In this document: positions 43,082-53,640 of the stretch, piece by piece
Numbering within the stretch: the stretch's first letter is position 1
Layout: each line of letters opens with the position of its first letter
Source: an uncultured Bacteroides sp.
GTDB lineage: Bacteria > Bacteroidota > Bacteroidia > Bacteroidales > Bacteroidaceae
Reading direction: 5' to 3'
DNA length: 64,000 nucleotides
Assembly (NCBI RefSeq): GCF_963677945.1
Contig: NZ_OY782578.1
Span: forward strand, 1,736,001-1,800,000
Notes under the pieces: generated by a model
Databases searched by the model: none
The model's input: only the letters and a program-made list of their open reading frames with translations
What the model was told of the DNA's origin: nothing
Made by a program: the position numbers and the translations under genes

Positions 43082-44557
43082 ATGATGAAAAGAAACAAGA
43101 TCATTGCATTGGCATGTTTGTTCCTTTTAGGAGTTTCTGGCACTATGAAAGCACAGAAAAACGAACCTAAAACTTACATCCCATGGGCTAATGGAAAGTT
43201 GGTTGTTGATGAAAGCGGACGTTATTTGAAACAGGCTAATGGTGCTCCGTTCTTCTGGTTAGGTGATACAGGCTGGCTTATGCCTGCACGTCTTGATCGT
43301 GATGAAGTGGAATATTATCTTGAACAATGCAGCAAGAAAGGCTTTAATATGGTTCAGATTATGTTAATGCATACTATTCCTGAGATCAATACTTATGGTC
43401 AATGGGCTTTACCTGATGGATTTAATTTTAAGAACATCGATAAAAAAGGTGTTTACGGATATTGGGACCATATAGATTATATTGTTCGTACTGCTGAGAA
43501 GAAAGGTATTTATATTGGTATGGTGTGTCTTTGGGGAACTCCTGTTCAGAAAGGACTGGTAACAGAAAAAGATGCGCAGGTTTATGGCAAATTCCTGGCA
43601 GATCGCTATAAGAATAATCCTAATATTGTTTGGTTTATCGGAGGAGATATTCGTGGTGATGTGAAGCCAACTGTATGGAATACACTTGCCAATTCTATAA
43701 AAACTAATGATGAAAATCACCTGATGACTTTCCACCCAAGAGGAAGAACAACTTCTGCTGTTTGGTTTAATAATGAAAAGTGGTTAGACTTTAATATGTT
43801 CCAGTCAGGTCACCGTCGTTACGGTCAACGATTTGGCGATGGAGATTATACCATTCAGGAAAATACAGAAGAGGATAACTGGAGATATGTAGAAAAAAGC
43901 TTTGCTATGAAGCCTTTGAAGCCAACTATTGATGGTGAACCTGTTTACGAAGAAATTCCTCAGGGGTTGCATGATACCACACAACCTTTATGGAATGCTA
44001 ATGATATTCGTCGTTATGCATACTGGTCGGTTTTTGCCGGTTCATTCGGACATACTTACGGACATAATTCAATTATGCAGATGTTGAAGAATGGAGTAGG
44101 GGGAGCTTACGGTGCAACAAAACCATGGTATGATGCATTGAAAGATCCTGGAATGAACCAGATGAAATATCTGAAAAACCTGATGCTTACTTTACCATAC
44201 TTTGATAGAGTACCAGATCAGACTGTTGTTGCCGGAACAAATGGTGAACTTTACGAAAGAGTTATAGCTACTCGTGGTAATGATTACCTTATGGCTTACA
44301 ACTATACTAATCGCCCGGTACAAATAGACCTTACAAAAATTTCGGGTGCGAAGAAGAAAGTATGGTGGTATAATCCTTCAAACGGAGAATTGCAGTATGC
44401 AGGTGAGTTTGATAATAAAGTAACCGAATTTATTGAAGATAGCGGTTATCGTGCAGGAAATGATCGCGTCTTGATTGCGGTTGATTCTTCTAAGGATTAT
44501 ATTAAGCAAGATTGGGCATCTCTTCCAGATGCACAACAAAAATGGAATAAAAAATAA
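43082..44557 (+). CDS. GH140-family endo-apiosidase
   Basis: 491 residues with signal peptide ending MKAQ. TIM barrel of the DUF4038/GH140 type: GAPFFWLGDTGWLMPARLDRD at the N-terminus (shown in part), YLEQCSKKGFNMVQIM, IVWFIGGDIRGDV with a candidate acid/base Asp near 187, and IDGEPVYEEIP with a candidate nucleophile Glu near 284. A small beta-domain (about 400-480) follows. By analogy with BT1012, it cleaves the apiose-galacturonic acid bond that anchors RG-II side chains A and B to the backbone. This is the most substrate-informative gene in the PUL. Starts 6 bp after GH95 and ends 14 bp before the GH78 fusion. Confidence 0.9.
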   Translation: MMKRNKIIALACLFLLGVSGTMKAQKNEPKTYIPWANGKLVVDESGRYLKQANGAPFFWLGDTGWLMPARLDRDEVEYYLEQCSKKGFNMVQIMLMHTIPEINTYGQWALPDGFNFKNIDKKGVYGYWDHIDYIVRTAEKKGIYIGMVCLWGTPVQKGLVTEKDAQVYGKFLADRYKNNPNIVWFIGGDIRGDVKPTVWNTLANSIKTNDENHLMTFHPRGRTTSAVWFNNEKWLDFNMFQSGHRRYGQRFGDGDYTIQENTEEDNWRYVEKSFAMKPLKPTIDGEPVYEEIPQGLHDTTQPLWNANDIRRYAYWSVFAGSFGHTYGHNSIMQMLKNGVGGAYGATKPWYDALKDPGMNQMKYLKNLMLTLPYFDRVPDQTVVAGTNGELYERVIATRGNDYLMAYNYTNRPVQIDLTKISGAKKKVWWYNPSNGELQYAGEFDNKVTEFIEDSGYRAGNDRVLIAVDSSKDYIKQDWASLPDAQQKWNKK

Positions 44558-44571
44558 ATAACCAGATAACA

Positions 44572-47500
44572 ATGCCGAAGAAAAAAATCTTTTTGTTACT
44601 CGTTTGTCTGCTTTCTCTGAAAGTTGCAGCTTATGCTGGAGTAAGCATAAACAGTCTGCGTTGCGAGATGCTGAACAATCCTGTGGGAATTGATACAGAA
44701 TCTCCACGGATAAGCTGGCGCATTTCTTCTTCCGATAGAGGGGTGACTCAGCTTTCTTACCAGATATTAGTTGCCTCGTCGCTGCAAAAACTAAATGCCG
44801 GTGAAGGAGATGTATGGAACTCCGGCATTGTTAAGTCTTCCCAGTCTCAATGGGTGAGTTATGCAGGACAGTCATTAAAAAGTAATGGCCGTTATTTCTG
44901 GAAAGTAAAGGTTACTACCAATGCAGGAGAATCTTCCTGGAGTGAATCTGCTCAATGGAGCATGGGATTACTTTCACAGAATGACTGGAAAGCTCAGTGG
45001 ATTGGTTTGGATAAACTGATGCCATGGGATTCCGATACTCAGTTTTCACGCATGTCTGCCCGTTATCTTCGTAAGGAGTTTACTCCAAAGAAAAAAGTAG
45101 CACATGCCACAGTTCATATTTCCGGTTTAGGATTATATGAATTGTATATCAATGGTCAGAAAGTTGGCGACCGTGTTCTTGCACCTGCACCAACCGATTA
45201 CAGAAAAACTACTCTTTATAATAGTTACGACGTTACAGCTTTGTTGAAAGATAAGGCAAATGCAATGGGTGTTACTCTTGGTAACGGACGTTTCTATACC
45301 ATGCGTCAGAATTTCAAGAACTATAAAATCCCTACATTTGGTTTTCCAAAAGTACGTCTGGTACTTATAATGGAATATACTGACGGATCAAAAGATGTAA
45401 TTGGAAGTGATACTTCATGGAAAATTAATGCCGATGGTCCTATCCGTAGCAATAACGAATATGACGGTGAGGTGTATGATGCCCGCAAAGAGCTTGGTAA
45501 CTGGACAGAACCGGGATTCAATGATTCTTCATGGGAATCGGCACAACGTGTAACCCTTCCTTCCGGAATGCTTCGTGCTGAAATGACTGCAGGAATGAAG
45601 GTTGTAGATAAAATCCACCCTGTTTCTATCACAGAACTTCCCGGCAAGAAATATATTCTCGACATGGGACAAAATATGGCCGGATGGTTAAGAATAAAAG
45701 TGAAAGGCAATGCCGGTGATACTATCCGCCTTCGTTTTGCTGAAGTTCTTCAGAAGAACGGCGAACTTTATATGGAACCTCTCAGAGATGCAAAGGTTAC
45801 TAATCTTTATATTCTGAAAGGACAAGGAACAGAAGAGTGGGCACCTAAATTTGTATATAATGGTTTCCGCTATGTAGAGATAACCGGATACAAATACAAA
45901 CCTTCATTAGATCAGTTTGTTGGTGAAGTTGTTAATGATGAAATGGAAACACTCGGTTCATTCAGCTGTACTGATCCTATCATTAATCAGATATACAAAA
46001 ATGCTTTCTGGGGAATTCGTAGCAATTACAAAGGAATGCCTGTTGACTGTCCGCAGAGAAACGAACGTCAGCCTTGGTTGGGCGACCGCGCTGTAGGCTC
46101 TCTTGGCGAAAGCTTTGTAATGGAAAACGGACAGCTTTACAGTAAGTGGATGGACGATATCCGCGATGCACAACGTGAAGATGGTTGTATTCCAGATGTG
46201 GCACCTTCTTATCTGAACTATTACACAGATAATATAACATGGCCTTCCGTATTCCTTTTATCATCTGATATGGTTTATTCACAGTTTGGAAATGTGCAAC
46301 CTATCGTGAAGAACTATGATGCTATGAAGAAATGGATGGATCACATGAAGAAGGAATACCTGAGAGAGGGTATTATGACTCGTGATGAATATGGCGACTG
46401 GTGTGTTCCACCTGAATCTCCTGAATTGATTCACTCAAAAGACCCGAAGCGCCAGACAGATGGCCTTTTGGTTTCTACAGCTTATTACTATAAAATGCTT
46501 GCTTTGATGAGTAAGTTTGCAACATTGCAAAATAAGACTGAAGATGCAAAAGAGTTTGATGCAATTGCTGCCAATGTAAAAGATGCTTTCAACAAGAAAT
46601 ATTTCAATACAGATAGCTTGTTCTACGGAAATAACTCGGCAACATCCAACTTGCTTCCATTAGCATTTGGTATGGTTCCTGATAATATGGTAGAAAAAGT
46701 AAGCAAGCAGATTGTTGATAAGGTGATGAATGATAGCAAAGGACATATATGTACCGGATTAGTAGGTTCGCAATGGATTATGCGTGAATTGTGCAAGATG
46801 GGACGTGCTGATGTTGCATATCTGCTGGCTTCAAACGATACATACCCAAGCTGGGGATATATGGTTAAAAAGGGAGCGACTACAATCTGGGAGTTATGGA
46901 ACGGTGATACTGCCGGACCAAAGATGAACTCAAAGAATCACGTAATGCTTCTTGGCGATTTGATTCCATTCTTCTACGAGAATATGGCCGGAATCAAAAC
47001 CGATGAAAAGGAAGCCGGTTTTAAGAAAATTATCATGAAGCCTAATTTCGAGATTCAGGATTTGAGTGATGTTGATGCTTCTTATATGACTCCTTACGGA
47101 AAAGTAGTGAGCAAATGGAAAAAGAATCTGAAACATCTGGATTGGAATATCACTATTCCTGCCAATGCAACTGCCATAGTTTACTTACCTTCGGATAAAT
47201 CAATGATAAAAGAGGGTGGTATTCCTGTTGCGAAAGCCAAAGGTGTGAAATACCTTGGCAAAGAAGGAAACTTTACTTGTTGGGAAGTTGGTTCGGGTGA
47301 CTATTCATTCAGTGTTGATATGAATGTAGGTTTAGGTGCATGGAGAAAAGGAATTGTAGAAGATGAGTTCCTTTACGAAAAAGCTTCTTTCCCATCAGCA
47401 CATGCTGCTACAATAGCCGACACTCCAACCGGACTTGTTGCTTCATTCTTTGGAGGAACAAAGGAAGGAAATCCTGATGTTTGCATCTGGGTATGCAGAA

Positions 47501-48357
47501 AAACAGCCGAAGGATGGACTATTCCTCAAAAAGTGGCCGATGGTATAATGAGCGATACTTTGCGTAAGGCATGCTATAACCCGGTACTTTTTCAGGTACC
47601 CGGTGGCGAACTATTGTTATTCTTTAAGATAGGAAAGAGTGTGGGCGACTGGACCGGTTACCTTATTCGCTCTTTCGATGGAGGAAAAACATGGACTCAA
47701 CGCGAAGAGTTGCCGAAGAATATCCTTGGACCAATTAAAAACAAACCCGTAATGATTGGTAATAAGTTAGTTTGTCCTACAAGTACTGAAAAGAATGGTT
47801 GGAAAGTTCACTTTGAGTTTACAGAAGATAAAGGAAAGACATGGCGCGAAACACAACCTATCAATGATGGAAAGACAATCAATGCCATTCAGCCAAGTAT
47901 CATATTCCATAAAGATGGATCGTTACAGATTCTTTGTCGCTCTCTAAATGGTGCAATAGCCGATGCATGGTCGAAAGATGGAGGTGAGACTTGGAGTGAG
48001 ATGAAACTGATTGATCTTCCTAACAATAACTCGGGTACAGATGCAGTTACATTGAAAGATGGCCGTCAGGTATTGATTTATAATCATGTTAAAACACCTA
48101 AAGGAGCAAAGAAAGGTGCACGTACACCTTTAAATATTGCTGTATCAAAAGACGGAAAGAAATGGTTTGCTTCACTCATTCTTGAAGATTCACCTATTGG
48201 TCAATACTCTTATCCTTCAATAATACAAGGTAACGACGGTTATATTCATGCTATTTATACCTGGAGACGCCAGCGTATTAAATACATGAAGATTGATCCT
48301 AAGCAGTTAAAAGAAGTGCCTATTGTCAATGGACAATGGCCTGATTTGAAAAAGTAG
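44572..48357 (+). CDS. GH78 rhamnosidase fused to a sialidase-like propeller
   Basis: 1261 residues, signal peptide near the start (IFLLLVCLLSLKVAAYAG). Residues 1 to about 915 form a complete GH78 alpha-L-rhamnosidase, with the classic signature DCPQRNERQPWLGD near 492 and a general-base region ATTIWELWNGDTAG. From about 925 a BNR/sialidase-like propeller begins (KASFPSAHAATIADTPTGL) with Asp boxes SFDGGKTW, TEDKGKTW and SKDGGETW. Such propellers in RG-II loci include GH33 enzymes acting on Kdo or Dha; whether this one is catalytic is unknown. The frame is continuous and no stop or frameshift separates the halves. Last gene of the enzyme block. Confidence 0.88.
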   Translation: MPKKKIFLLLVCLLSLKVAAYAGVSINSLRCEMLNNPVGIDTESPRISWRISSSDRGVTQLSYQILVASSLQKLNAGEGDVWNSGIVKSSQSQWVSYAGQSLKSNGRYFWKVKVTTNAGESSWSESAQWSMGLLSQNDWKAQWIGLDKLMPWDSDTQFSRMSARYLRKEFTPKKKVAHATVHISGLGLYELYINGQKVGDRVLAPAPTDYRKTTLYNSYDVTALLKDKANAMGVTLGNGRFYTMRQNFKNYKIPTFGFPKVRLVLIMEYTDGSKDVIGSDTSWKINADGPIRSNNEYDGEVYDARKELGNWTEPGFNDSSWESAQRVTLPSGMLRAEMTAGMKVVDKIHPVSITELPGKKYILDMGQNMAGWLRIKVKGNAGDTIRLRFAEVLQKNGELYMEPLRDAKVTNLYILKGQGTEEWAPKFVYNGFRYVEITGYKYKPSLDQFVGEVVNDEMETLGSFSCTDPIINQIYKNAFWGIRSNYKGMPVDCPQRNERQPWLGDRAVGSLGESFVMENGQLYSKWMDDIRDAQREDGCIPDVAPSYLNYYTDNITWPSVFLLSSDMVYSQFGNVQPIVKNYDAMKKWMDHMKKEYLREGIMTRDEYGDWCVPPESPELIHSKDPKRQTDGLLVSTAYYYKMLALMSKFATLQNKTEDAKEFDAIAANVKDAFNKKYFNTDSLFYGNNSATSNLLPLAFGMVPDNMVEKVSKQIVDKVMNDSKGHICTGLVGSQWIMRELCKMGRADVAYLLASNDTYPSWGYMVKKGATTIWELWNGDTAGPKMNSKNHVMLLGDLIPFFYENMAGIKTDEKEAGFKKIIMKPNFEIQDLSDVDASYMTPYGKVVSKWKKNLKHLDWNITIPANATAIVYLPSDKSMIKEGGIPVAKAKGVKYLGKEGNFTCWEVGSGDYSFSVDMNVGLGAWRKGIVEDEFLYEKASFPSAHAATIADTPTGLVASFFGGTKEGNPDVCIWVCRKTAEGWTIPQKVADGIMSDTLRKACYNPVLFQVPGGELLLFFKIGKSVGDWTGYLIRSFDGGKTWTQREELPKNILGPIKNKPVMIGNKLVCPTSTEKNGWKVHFEFTEDKGKTWRETQPINDGKTINAIQPSIIFHKDGSLQILCRSLNGAIADAWSKDGGETWSEMKLIDLPNNNSGTDAVTLKDGRQVLIYNHVKTPKGAKKGARTPLNIAVSKDGKKWFASLILEDSPIGQYSYPSIIQGNDGYIHAIYTWRRQRIKYMKIDPKQLKEVPIVNGQWPDLKK

Positions 48358-48398
48358 TCTTGTTTGTTAAATCCTTTTTGCGTAAAAGGAACGAATAT

Positions 48399-48453
48399 AA
48401 GCATTAAGGCATCGCTCAAATAATTTTTGAACGATGCCTTAATGCTTTTTTTA
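48399..48453 (+). terminator. Terminator after the enzyme block
   Basis: 16-bp perfect outer stem (48399-48414 with 48432-48447), one mismatch, then a 5-bp inner stem, followed by a T run. Separates the enzyme block from the second SusC/SusD pair. Confidence 0.9.
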
Positions 48454-48601
48454 ATGGACATAATCTTGTTTTATAAATCCAGAAACCGAGTACAACTAGT
48501 TAAACGTCCCGTCATGTTAATACAACAGTATATATGTGAAAATATACCATTGTTAAAATAAAACATAAATGTTTTACCAGTAGTTATTAACTAACAAAAG
48601 A

Positions 48602-51600
48602 ATGAAAAACAAGAAAGAAAAAGTGTGTCCACCAATGGACGTCTTGGGTTATCGTTTTAGACGTACCCATTTGGTTTTTGGACTATCGGCAGTTCTATGT
48701 ATGTCTGCATTGCCTTCAACTTATGCAGGAAATTCGCAAAATAGTGTGAGCACGCTTCAGACTATTACACAAGCTAAAACAATCAAAGGAAAAGTAGTTG
48801 ATGAGAAAACAGGAGAAACACTGACAGGGGTTTCTGTATTAGTAAAAGGTACTACCGTAGGTGCTATTACTGATATTGATGGAAACTTTACCTTAAACTT
48901 ACCCTCCGGCAAGAATCTTATAGCTTTAACTTACATTGGTTATAAAGCTATGACTGTTACAGTAGGTAACGGTAAGGATTTGGAGATTAAGATGGAACCG
49001 GTTACACTAAATCTTGATGAGGTTGTGGTAATTGGTTATGGAACAATGAAAAAGCGTGATTTAACCGGAGCTATTACTTCCATAAAGTCAGCTGATATTA
49101 CAGTTGCTCCAACAAGTAACGCTATGGAAGCACTACAAGGTAAGGTTGCCGGTTTGGATATTGTTAAGTCATCCGGTCAGGCAGGTGCTGACGTAAATAT
49201 CCAGTTGCGTGGTACCCGTTCAATTTATGGAGATAACTCTCCGTTATTTATTATTGACGGTATTGCAGGAAGTTACAATCAGATAAATCCTTCAGACATC
49301 GAATCTATTGAGGTGCTAAAAGATGCATCATCAACAGCTATTTATGGTTCTGCTGGAGCCAATGGTGTTGTTATAATCACTACAAAGAAAGGGGTTCAGG
49401 GTAAAACTACAGTAAATCTTGATGCTTATGTCGGAGTATCCGGTTTTGCAAAATATCCATCGGGAATGACTGGTGATGAATATATGAATCTTAAAAGAGA
49501 AGCATATAGAGGAGCGCATGGCTCTTATCCTGAGTTTACATCATCCATTTTTACAGATCCTAAAGTGCAAAGTGCTTATGATAATGGACAATGGATTGAT
49601 TTCGTAGACGAAGTGATAGGTAAAGCATCAATCAATCAGAATTATAATTTATCAATAACCGGAGGTACTGATAAGACTCAGGTATTTGCATCTATAAACT
49701 ATAATGATGAGCAAGGCTTACTTAAAGGTGATGATCGTTTACGTTATGGCTTGAGACTTAATTTAGATCAAAAGCTTTCTAGCTGGGCAAAGGCAGGATT
49801 CAACACAAACATTACATATACAGATCAGAATAAACGTAACCAAAGTGTATTTGTCAATGCTTTGACTTTTGTTCCACTTGGAGAGGCATATAATGAAGAT
49901 GGCTCAATTAATCCGGAATATCTTACAGGACAACAGAACCCTATGTCGGATGAAATTGATGGTCAATATGTAAATAATACCAGAGGTACAAACATTACTG
50001 CAAACGGAACTTTGGAGCTTACTCCGGTAAAAGGTATTTCTTTCAAATCAGTATTGGGAACAACTATTAATAATTCACGTACAGGAATGTTCTTTGGTCC
50101 GCTGTCTATAGCTAATATTACAGCCGGATATAACAAACCTTTGGCTTCTATTGCCAACAATGCTACTTACGGTTATAAGTGGGAGAACATCTTAAACTAT
50201 AACTTTAAAATAGCAAAAGATCATGAATTTGGGCTGACAGGTGTTACTTCCTGGTCTAAAAACCAAACAGAATACACTTATGCTGCAGCTCAGGGACAAC
50301 AATTAACCAGTCAGTCTTTCTGGAAACTGTCAGCAGGTACACAGAAGCAAAGTCTGGATTCCGATTTCAAACAAACACAGTCTATGTCATATGCTGCACG
50401 TTTGAACTATAACTTCAAAGGACGTTATATCGTTACTTTGTCTAATCGTTGGGATGGTGTATCTCATTTAGCAGTTGGTAGTAAGTGGGATTCATTCCCC
50501 GCAGCAGCTTTTGCATGGCGCATCAGCGACGAGTCTTTCATGGAAAAAAGCCAGGACTGGTTGTCTAACCTGAAGTTAAGAATAGGTTACGGTATTACAG
50601 GTAACTCTGGTGGTATGGGAGCTTATTCTTCTAACACAGCAGTATATACATTCCTTAATCCGGTAGTATTTGGATCTAAGGCATACCCTGTTGTACAGTT
50701 TAGTGCACCTTACGGTAATCCATCAATTGGCTGGGAAAAATCATATAATACAAACATTGGTGTTGATGCAAGCTTCCTGAATGGACGTATTAATCTTGCC
50801 GTTGACTTGTCTAATACAAATACAAAAGGTTTGTTGTTTAAACGTACTTTGCCTATTACCGCTGGTGTAACAATGTGGGGCTCTCCAATCAATACATGGC
50901 AGAATATTGGTGAAACCAATAACAAGAACCTTGAAGTGATGCTTAATACACAGAATATTGTTTCAAAGGATTTCACATGGTCTACTGTTACTACTTTAAC
51001 AGTTAACAAAGAAAAGATTGTGAAGTTACCTGATGGAGACATTATTGCAGAATCATTATTCAAAGGAAAACCAATCAGAGCATTCTATAATTATAAATAC
51101 TTAGGAATATGGTCTGAAGCAGAAACCGATGAGGCTAAATTGTACGGTTGTGTTCCGGGTGATATAAAACTGGATACCAATCCTATCATAACCAAAGATG
51201 CAAACGGAAACGATGTTAGTGATAACGGTGTTCATAAATACAGCGAAAAAGACAAGATGTATTTAGGCTCAAAGAATCCTGACTGGTACTTAGGTTTCCA
51301 GAATAACTTTACATACCGTAATTTCGACGCTAGCATTTTTATGATGGCTCGTTGCGGACAGATGTTACAGAGCGATTTGATAACAAGATACAATCCAACT
51401 ACCAGTCTCGAAAATTCTCCTTCAGGCATTAGTTACTGGACTCCTGAGAACCAGGGTGCATATTTGCCTCGTCCGGGAATTCACAGTTCAACATCACAGT
51501 ATTATGGCTGGGGTTCTTTAGCTCTCAGAGATGGTTCTTTTATCAAGATTAAGAATATTACATTAGGTTATACTTTACCAAAATCTTTATTGAAGAGTGC

Positions 51601-51754
51601 ACACATGGAGAAACTTCGCGTATATGCAACAGCATATAACCCATTTATTTTTGCATTCGACAAACAAATGAAAGGACAGGATCCTGAACGTGAAGGATCT
51701 GACAATTTCCCTTTGACAAAAGAATTTGTATTTGGTGTAAATGTAACATTCTAA
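48602..51754 (+). CDS. SusC/RagA-family TonB-dependent transporter (pair 2)
   Basis: 1050 residues. A leader of about 42 residues contains the signal (LVFGLSAVLCMSALPSTYAG); translation could begin at 48602 or at Met12. Then the carboxypeptidase-regulatory-like domain (IKGKVVDEKTGETLTGVSV), TonB-box region DEVVVIGYGTMKK, plug (SPLFIIDGIAGSYNQINP, EVLKDASSTAIYGSAGANGV) and barrel ending FVFGVNVTF. It has no STN domain. Only about 40 percent-like similarity to SusC 1 by eye, so the two pairs probably take up different fragments of the same polysaccharide. SusD 2 follows after 13 bp. Confidence 0.95.
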   Translation: MKNKKEKVCPPMDVLGYRFRRTHLVFGLSAVLCMSALPSTYAGNSQNSVSTLQTITQAKTIKGKVVDEKTGETLTGVSVLVKGTTVGAITDIDGNFTLNLPSGKNLIALTYIGYKAMTVTVGNGKDLEIKMEPVTLNLDEVVVIGYGTMKKRDLTGAITSIKSADITVAPTSNAMEALQGKVAGLDIVKSSGQAGADVNIQLRGTRSIYGDNSPLFIIDGIAGSYNQINPSDIESIEVLKDASSTAIYGSAGANGVVIITTKKGVQGKTTVNLDAYVGVSGFAKYPSGMTGDEYMNLKREAYRGAHGSYPEFTSSIFTDPKVQSAYDNGQWIDFVDEVIGKASINQNYNLSITGGTDKTQVFASINYNDEQGLLKGDDRLRYGLRLNLDQKLSSWAKAGFNTNITYTDQNKRNQSVFVNALTFVPLGEAYNEDGSINPEYLTGQQNPMSDEIDGQYVNNTRGTNITANGTLELTPVKGISFKSVLGTTINNSRTGMFFGPLSIANITAGYNKPLASIANNATYGYKWENILNYNFKIAKDHEFGLTGVTSWSKNQTEYTYAAAQGQQLTSQSFWKLSAGTQKQSLDSDFKQTQSMSYAARLNYNFKGRYIVTLSNRWDGVSHLAVGSKWDSFPAAAFAWRISDESFMEKSQDWLSNLKLRIGYGITGNSGGMGAYSSNTAVYTFLNPVVFGSKAYPVVQFSAPYGNPSIGWEKSYNTNIGVDASFLNGRINLAVDLSNTNTKGLLFKRTLPITAGVTMWGSPINTWQNIGETNNKNLEVMLNTQNIVSKDFTWSTVTTLTVNKEKIVKLPDGDIIAESLFKGKPIRAFYNYKYLGIWSEAETDEAKLYGCVPGDIKLDTNPIITKDANGNDVSDNGVHKYSEKDKMYLGSKNPDWYLGFQNNFTYRNFDASIFMMARCGQMLQSDLITRYNPTTSLENSPSGISYWTPENQGAYLPRPGIHSSTSQYYGWGSLALRDGSFIKIKNITLGYTLPKSLLKSAHMEKLRVYATAYNPFIFAFDKQMKGQDPEREGSDNFPLTKEFVFGVNVTF

Positions 51755-51767
51755 AATTAAGTAAAAC

Positions 51768-53579
51768 ATGAAATTCAATAAGCTTAATAAATATAATAAA
51801 ATCTTGCTGTCAACTATCCTTGCGGCAAGTGTGGGGGTCTCATCTTGTTCTTTAGATGAAGTAAACCCTTCTGGTTCTACCATGAATATTCTGATATCTC
51901 AGAAAGCAGGTTACCAACAAGCTATCAATAACTGTTATTTCAGTCTTCAACGTTATTTCTATGGTAAGAACGGAATGATGTTCCTTACTGAAGCAGGAAC
52001 CGACCTTTGGACTTCCCGTCAGAATGCAAAAACCTACGAAGGTTATTTCAAATATGGTCAAGGAGCGCAGATCTCATTAAATAATGCAAAAGATCAGTGG
52101 AATGGTGCTTATGATGGTATTGGAGCATGTAACCTGTGTATTGAAAGTGTAGACAACGTAACAGATTTTACCAGCACAGATGAAAAGAATGCTTTAGTAG
52201 CAGAAGCTCATTATATGAGAGCACTTTACTATTATTTTCTGGTAGAACAGTTTGGTGCTGTAACTTTGAACACAACATTACCTTCAGGTGTAGATTTATC
52301 TCCAACAAAAACAGAACCGCTTGAAATATATAAAACAACCATTATCCCTGATCTTGAGTTTGCTGCTAAGTGGCTTCCAATATCTCGTCCAGGCGAAGAA
52401 GGTAGAGCATTGCGTAAATCTGCAATGGGACTTTTAGCAAAAGCTTGCTTGCAGACAAAAGAATATGGTTCAACAGAATATATTCAGAAAGCGCTTGATA
52501 CCAGTAAAGAATTGATAGCCGACTGTGAATCAGGTGGTGCAAAGTATGCTACTTATATGTATCCTACCATTAATCAGGTATTTGCAAATGCAAACAACCT
52601 GGAGAATAAGGAATCATTATATTCTGTAGCTTTCTCACAGGCCGGAGGTAGTACAAACTTATGGCAACACAATCAGGATTACCAGTTATTCTATGGAAAT
52701 GTAGCCAAATTCCCGGCTGTTCTTTACAAAGGACATGAAACAGAAATAGGACGTTATTCTGATGGTTTGTTTATGCCTTCTAAATATTTGCTGGATGTCT
52801 TTGTTAATAAAGATAATACTCTAGACCCTCGTTATGCTGTATTCTTCCAGACAGAGTGGACTGCAAACAATGCATATCTGTGGACTGCAGATAACCTGAA
52901 GATGTATGACCGTACATCAAGTGTTACTTCTTCATCAAAAGTGAACGTAGGTGACGTGGCTATTAAAATTGTTCGTCCTCAGGAAGCTGCATACAGTGAT
53001 CTTGCATCAAAGAAACTAACTGTTCCTTACCTGATTATTGATTACAAAGATTTGTATAATGATGATATGACTGTGAAGATGACGTATACTCGTCTGAACG
53101 ATGGATCAACAGTTGAGAATCCGTTCTACTTCTTCTATCCATCACTCAATAAATTCAACTCAAGCAACTTTACTGTAATCAGTGCTTCAAAGAACCGTTT
53201 CGCATGTGATGCTTCGGCAATAACAATGCGTATGGCTGAAATATACCTGATAGCAGCCGAAGCTGATTTGTATCTCAATGCAGGTTCGGGATCTGCAGCA
53301 TATATCAATAAAGTACGTAAAAGAGCTGGTGCAGCCGATATTCAAGGTAGTGTCACTATTCAGACAATCCTTGATGAACGTGCAAGAGAGTTGGCCGGAG
53401 AGTACACTCGTTTCTATGATTTGAAGCGTACAGGTAAGTTGAGTAAGGCTTATCTTACTGAAACAAATCCTGATGTTGGAGCTTACTTCAATGACGATTA
53501 CTATAAAGTTCGTCCAATTCCACAATCATTTACTGATGTGATAAAGAATGGCGCTGAATATCAGAATCCAGGATATTAG
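51768..53579 (+). CDS. SusD/RagB-family surface glycan-binding lipoprotein (pair 2)
   Basis: 603 residues, normal length. Lipoprotein Cys near residue 27 (GVSSCSLDEVNP). SusD landmarks: LVAEAHYMRALYYYFLVEQFG, ALRKSAMGLLAKACLQTKEYG, MRMAEIYLIAAEADLYLNAG and ILDERARELAGEYTRFYDLKR, with a typical ending IPQSFTDVIKNGAEYQNPGY. It works as the lid of SusC 2. A terminator follows 21 bp after the stop, closing the PUL. Confidence 0.95.
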   Translation: MKFNKLNKYNKILLSTILAASVGVSSCSLDEVNPSGSTMNILISQKAGYQQAINNCYFSLQRYFYGKNGMMFLTEAGTDLWTSRQNAKTYEGYFKYGQGAQISLNNAKDQWNGAYDGIGACNLCIESVDNVTDFTSTDEKNALVAEAHYMRALYYYFLVEQFGAVTLNTTLPSGVDLSPTKTEPLEIYKTTIIPDLEFAAKWLPISRPGEEGRALRKSAMGLLAKACLQTKEYGSTEYIQKALDTSKELIADCESGGAKYATYMYPTINQVFANANNLENKESLYSVAFSQAGGSTNLWQHNQDYQLFYGNVAKFPAVLYKGHETEIGRYSDGLFMPSKYLLDVFVNKDNTLDPRYAVFFQTEWTANNAYLWTADNLKMYDRTSSVTSSSKVNVGDVAIKIVRPQEAAYSDLASKKLTVPYLIIDYKDLYNDDMTVKMTYTRLNDGSTVENPFYFFYPSLNKFNSSNFTVISASKNRFACDASAITMRMAEIYLIAAEADLYLNAGSGSAAYINKVRKRAGAADIQGSVTIQTILDERARELAGEYTRFYDLKRTGKLSKAYLTETNPDVGAYFNDDYYKVRPIPQSFTDVIKNGAEYQNPGY

Positions 53580-53600
53580 GATTATCTGAGAATTAAATTG

Positions 53601-53640
53601 AAAAAGTCCGGGTCTTGTGGATTAGACCTGGACTTTTTTT
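53601..53640 (+). terminator. Terminator at the end of the PUL
   Basis: 15-bp stem (53601-53615 with 53624-53638, one mismatch) and a T7 run. It divides the PUL from the NRPS-like gene, which begins 190 bp later. Confidence 0.9.

Noticed and set aside
44572-48357. Two separate genes joined by a sequencing error
   Set aside because: The frame is continuous through the linker at about 47310-47345, with no stop, frameshift or internal start signal.
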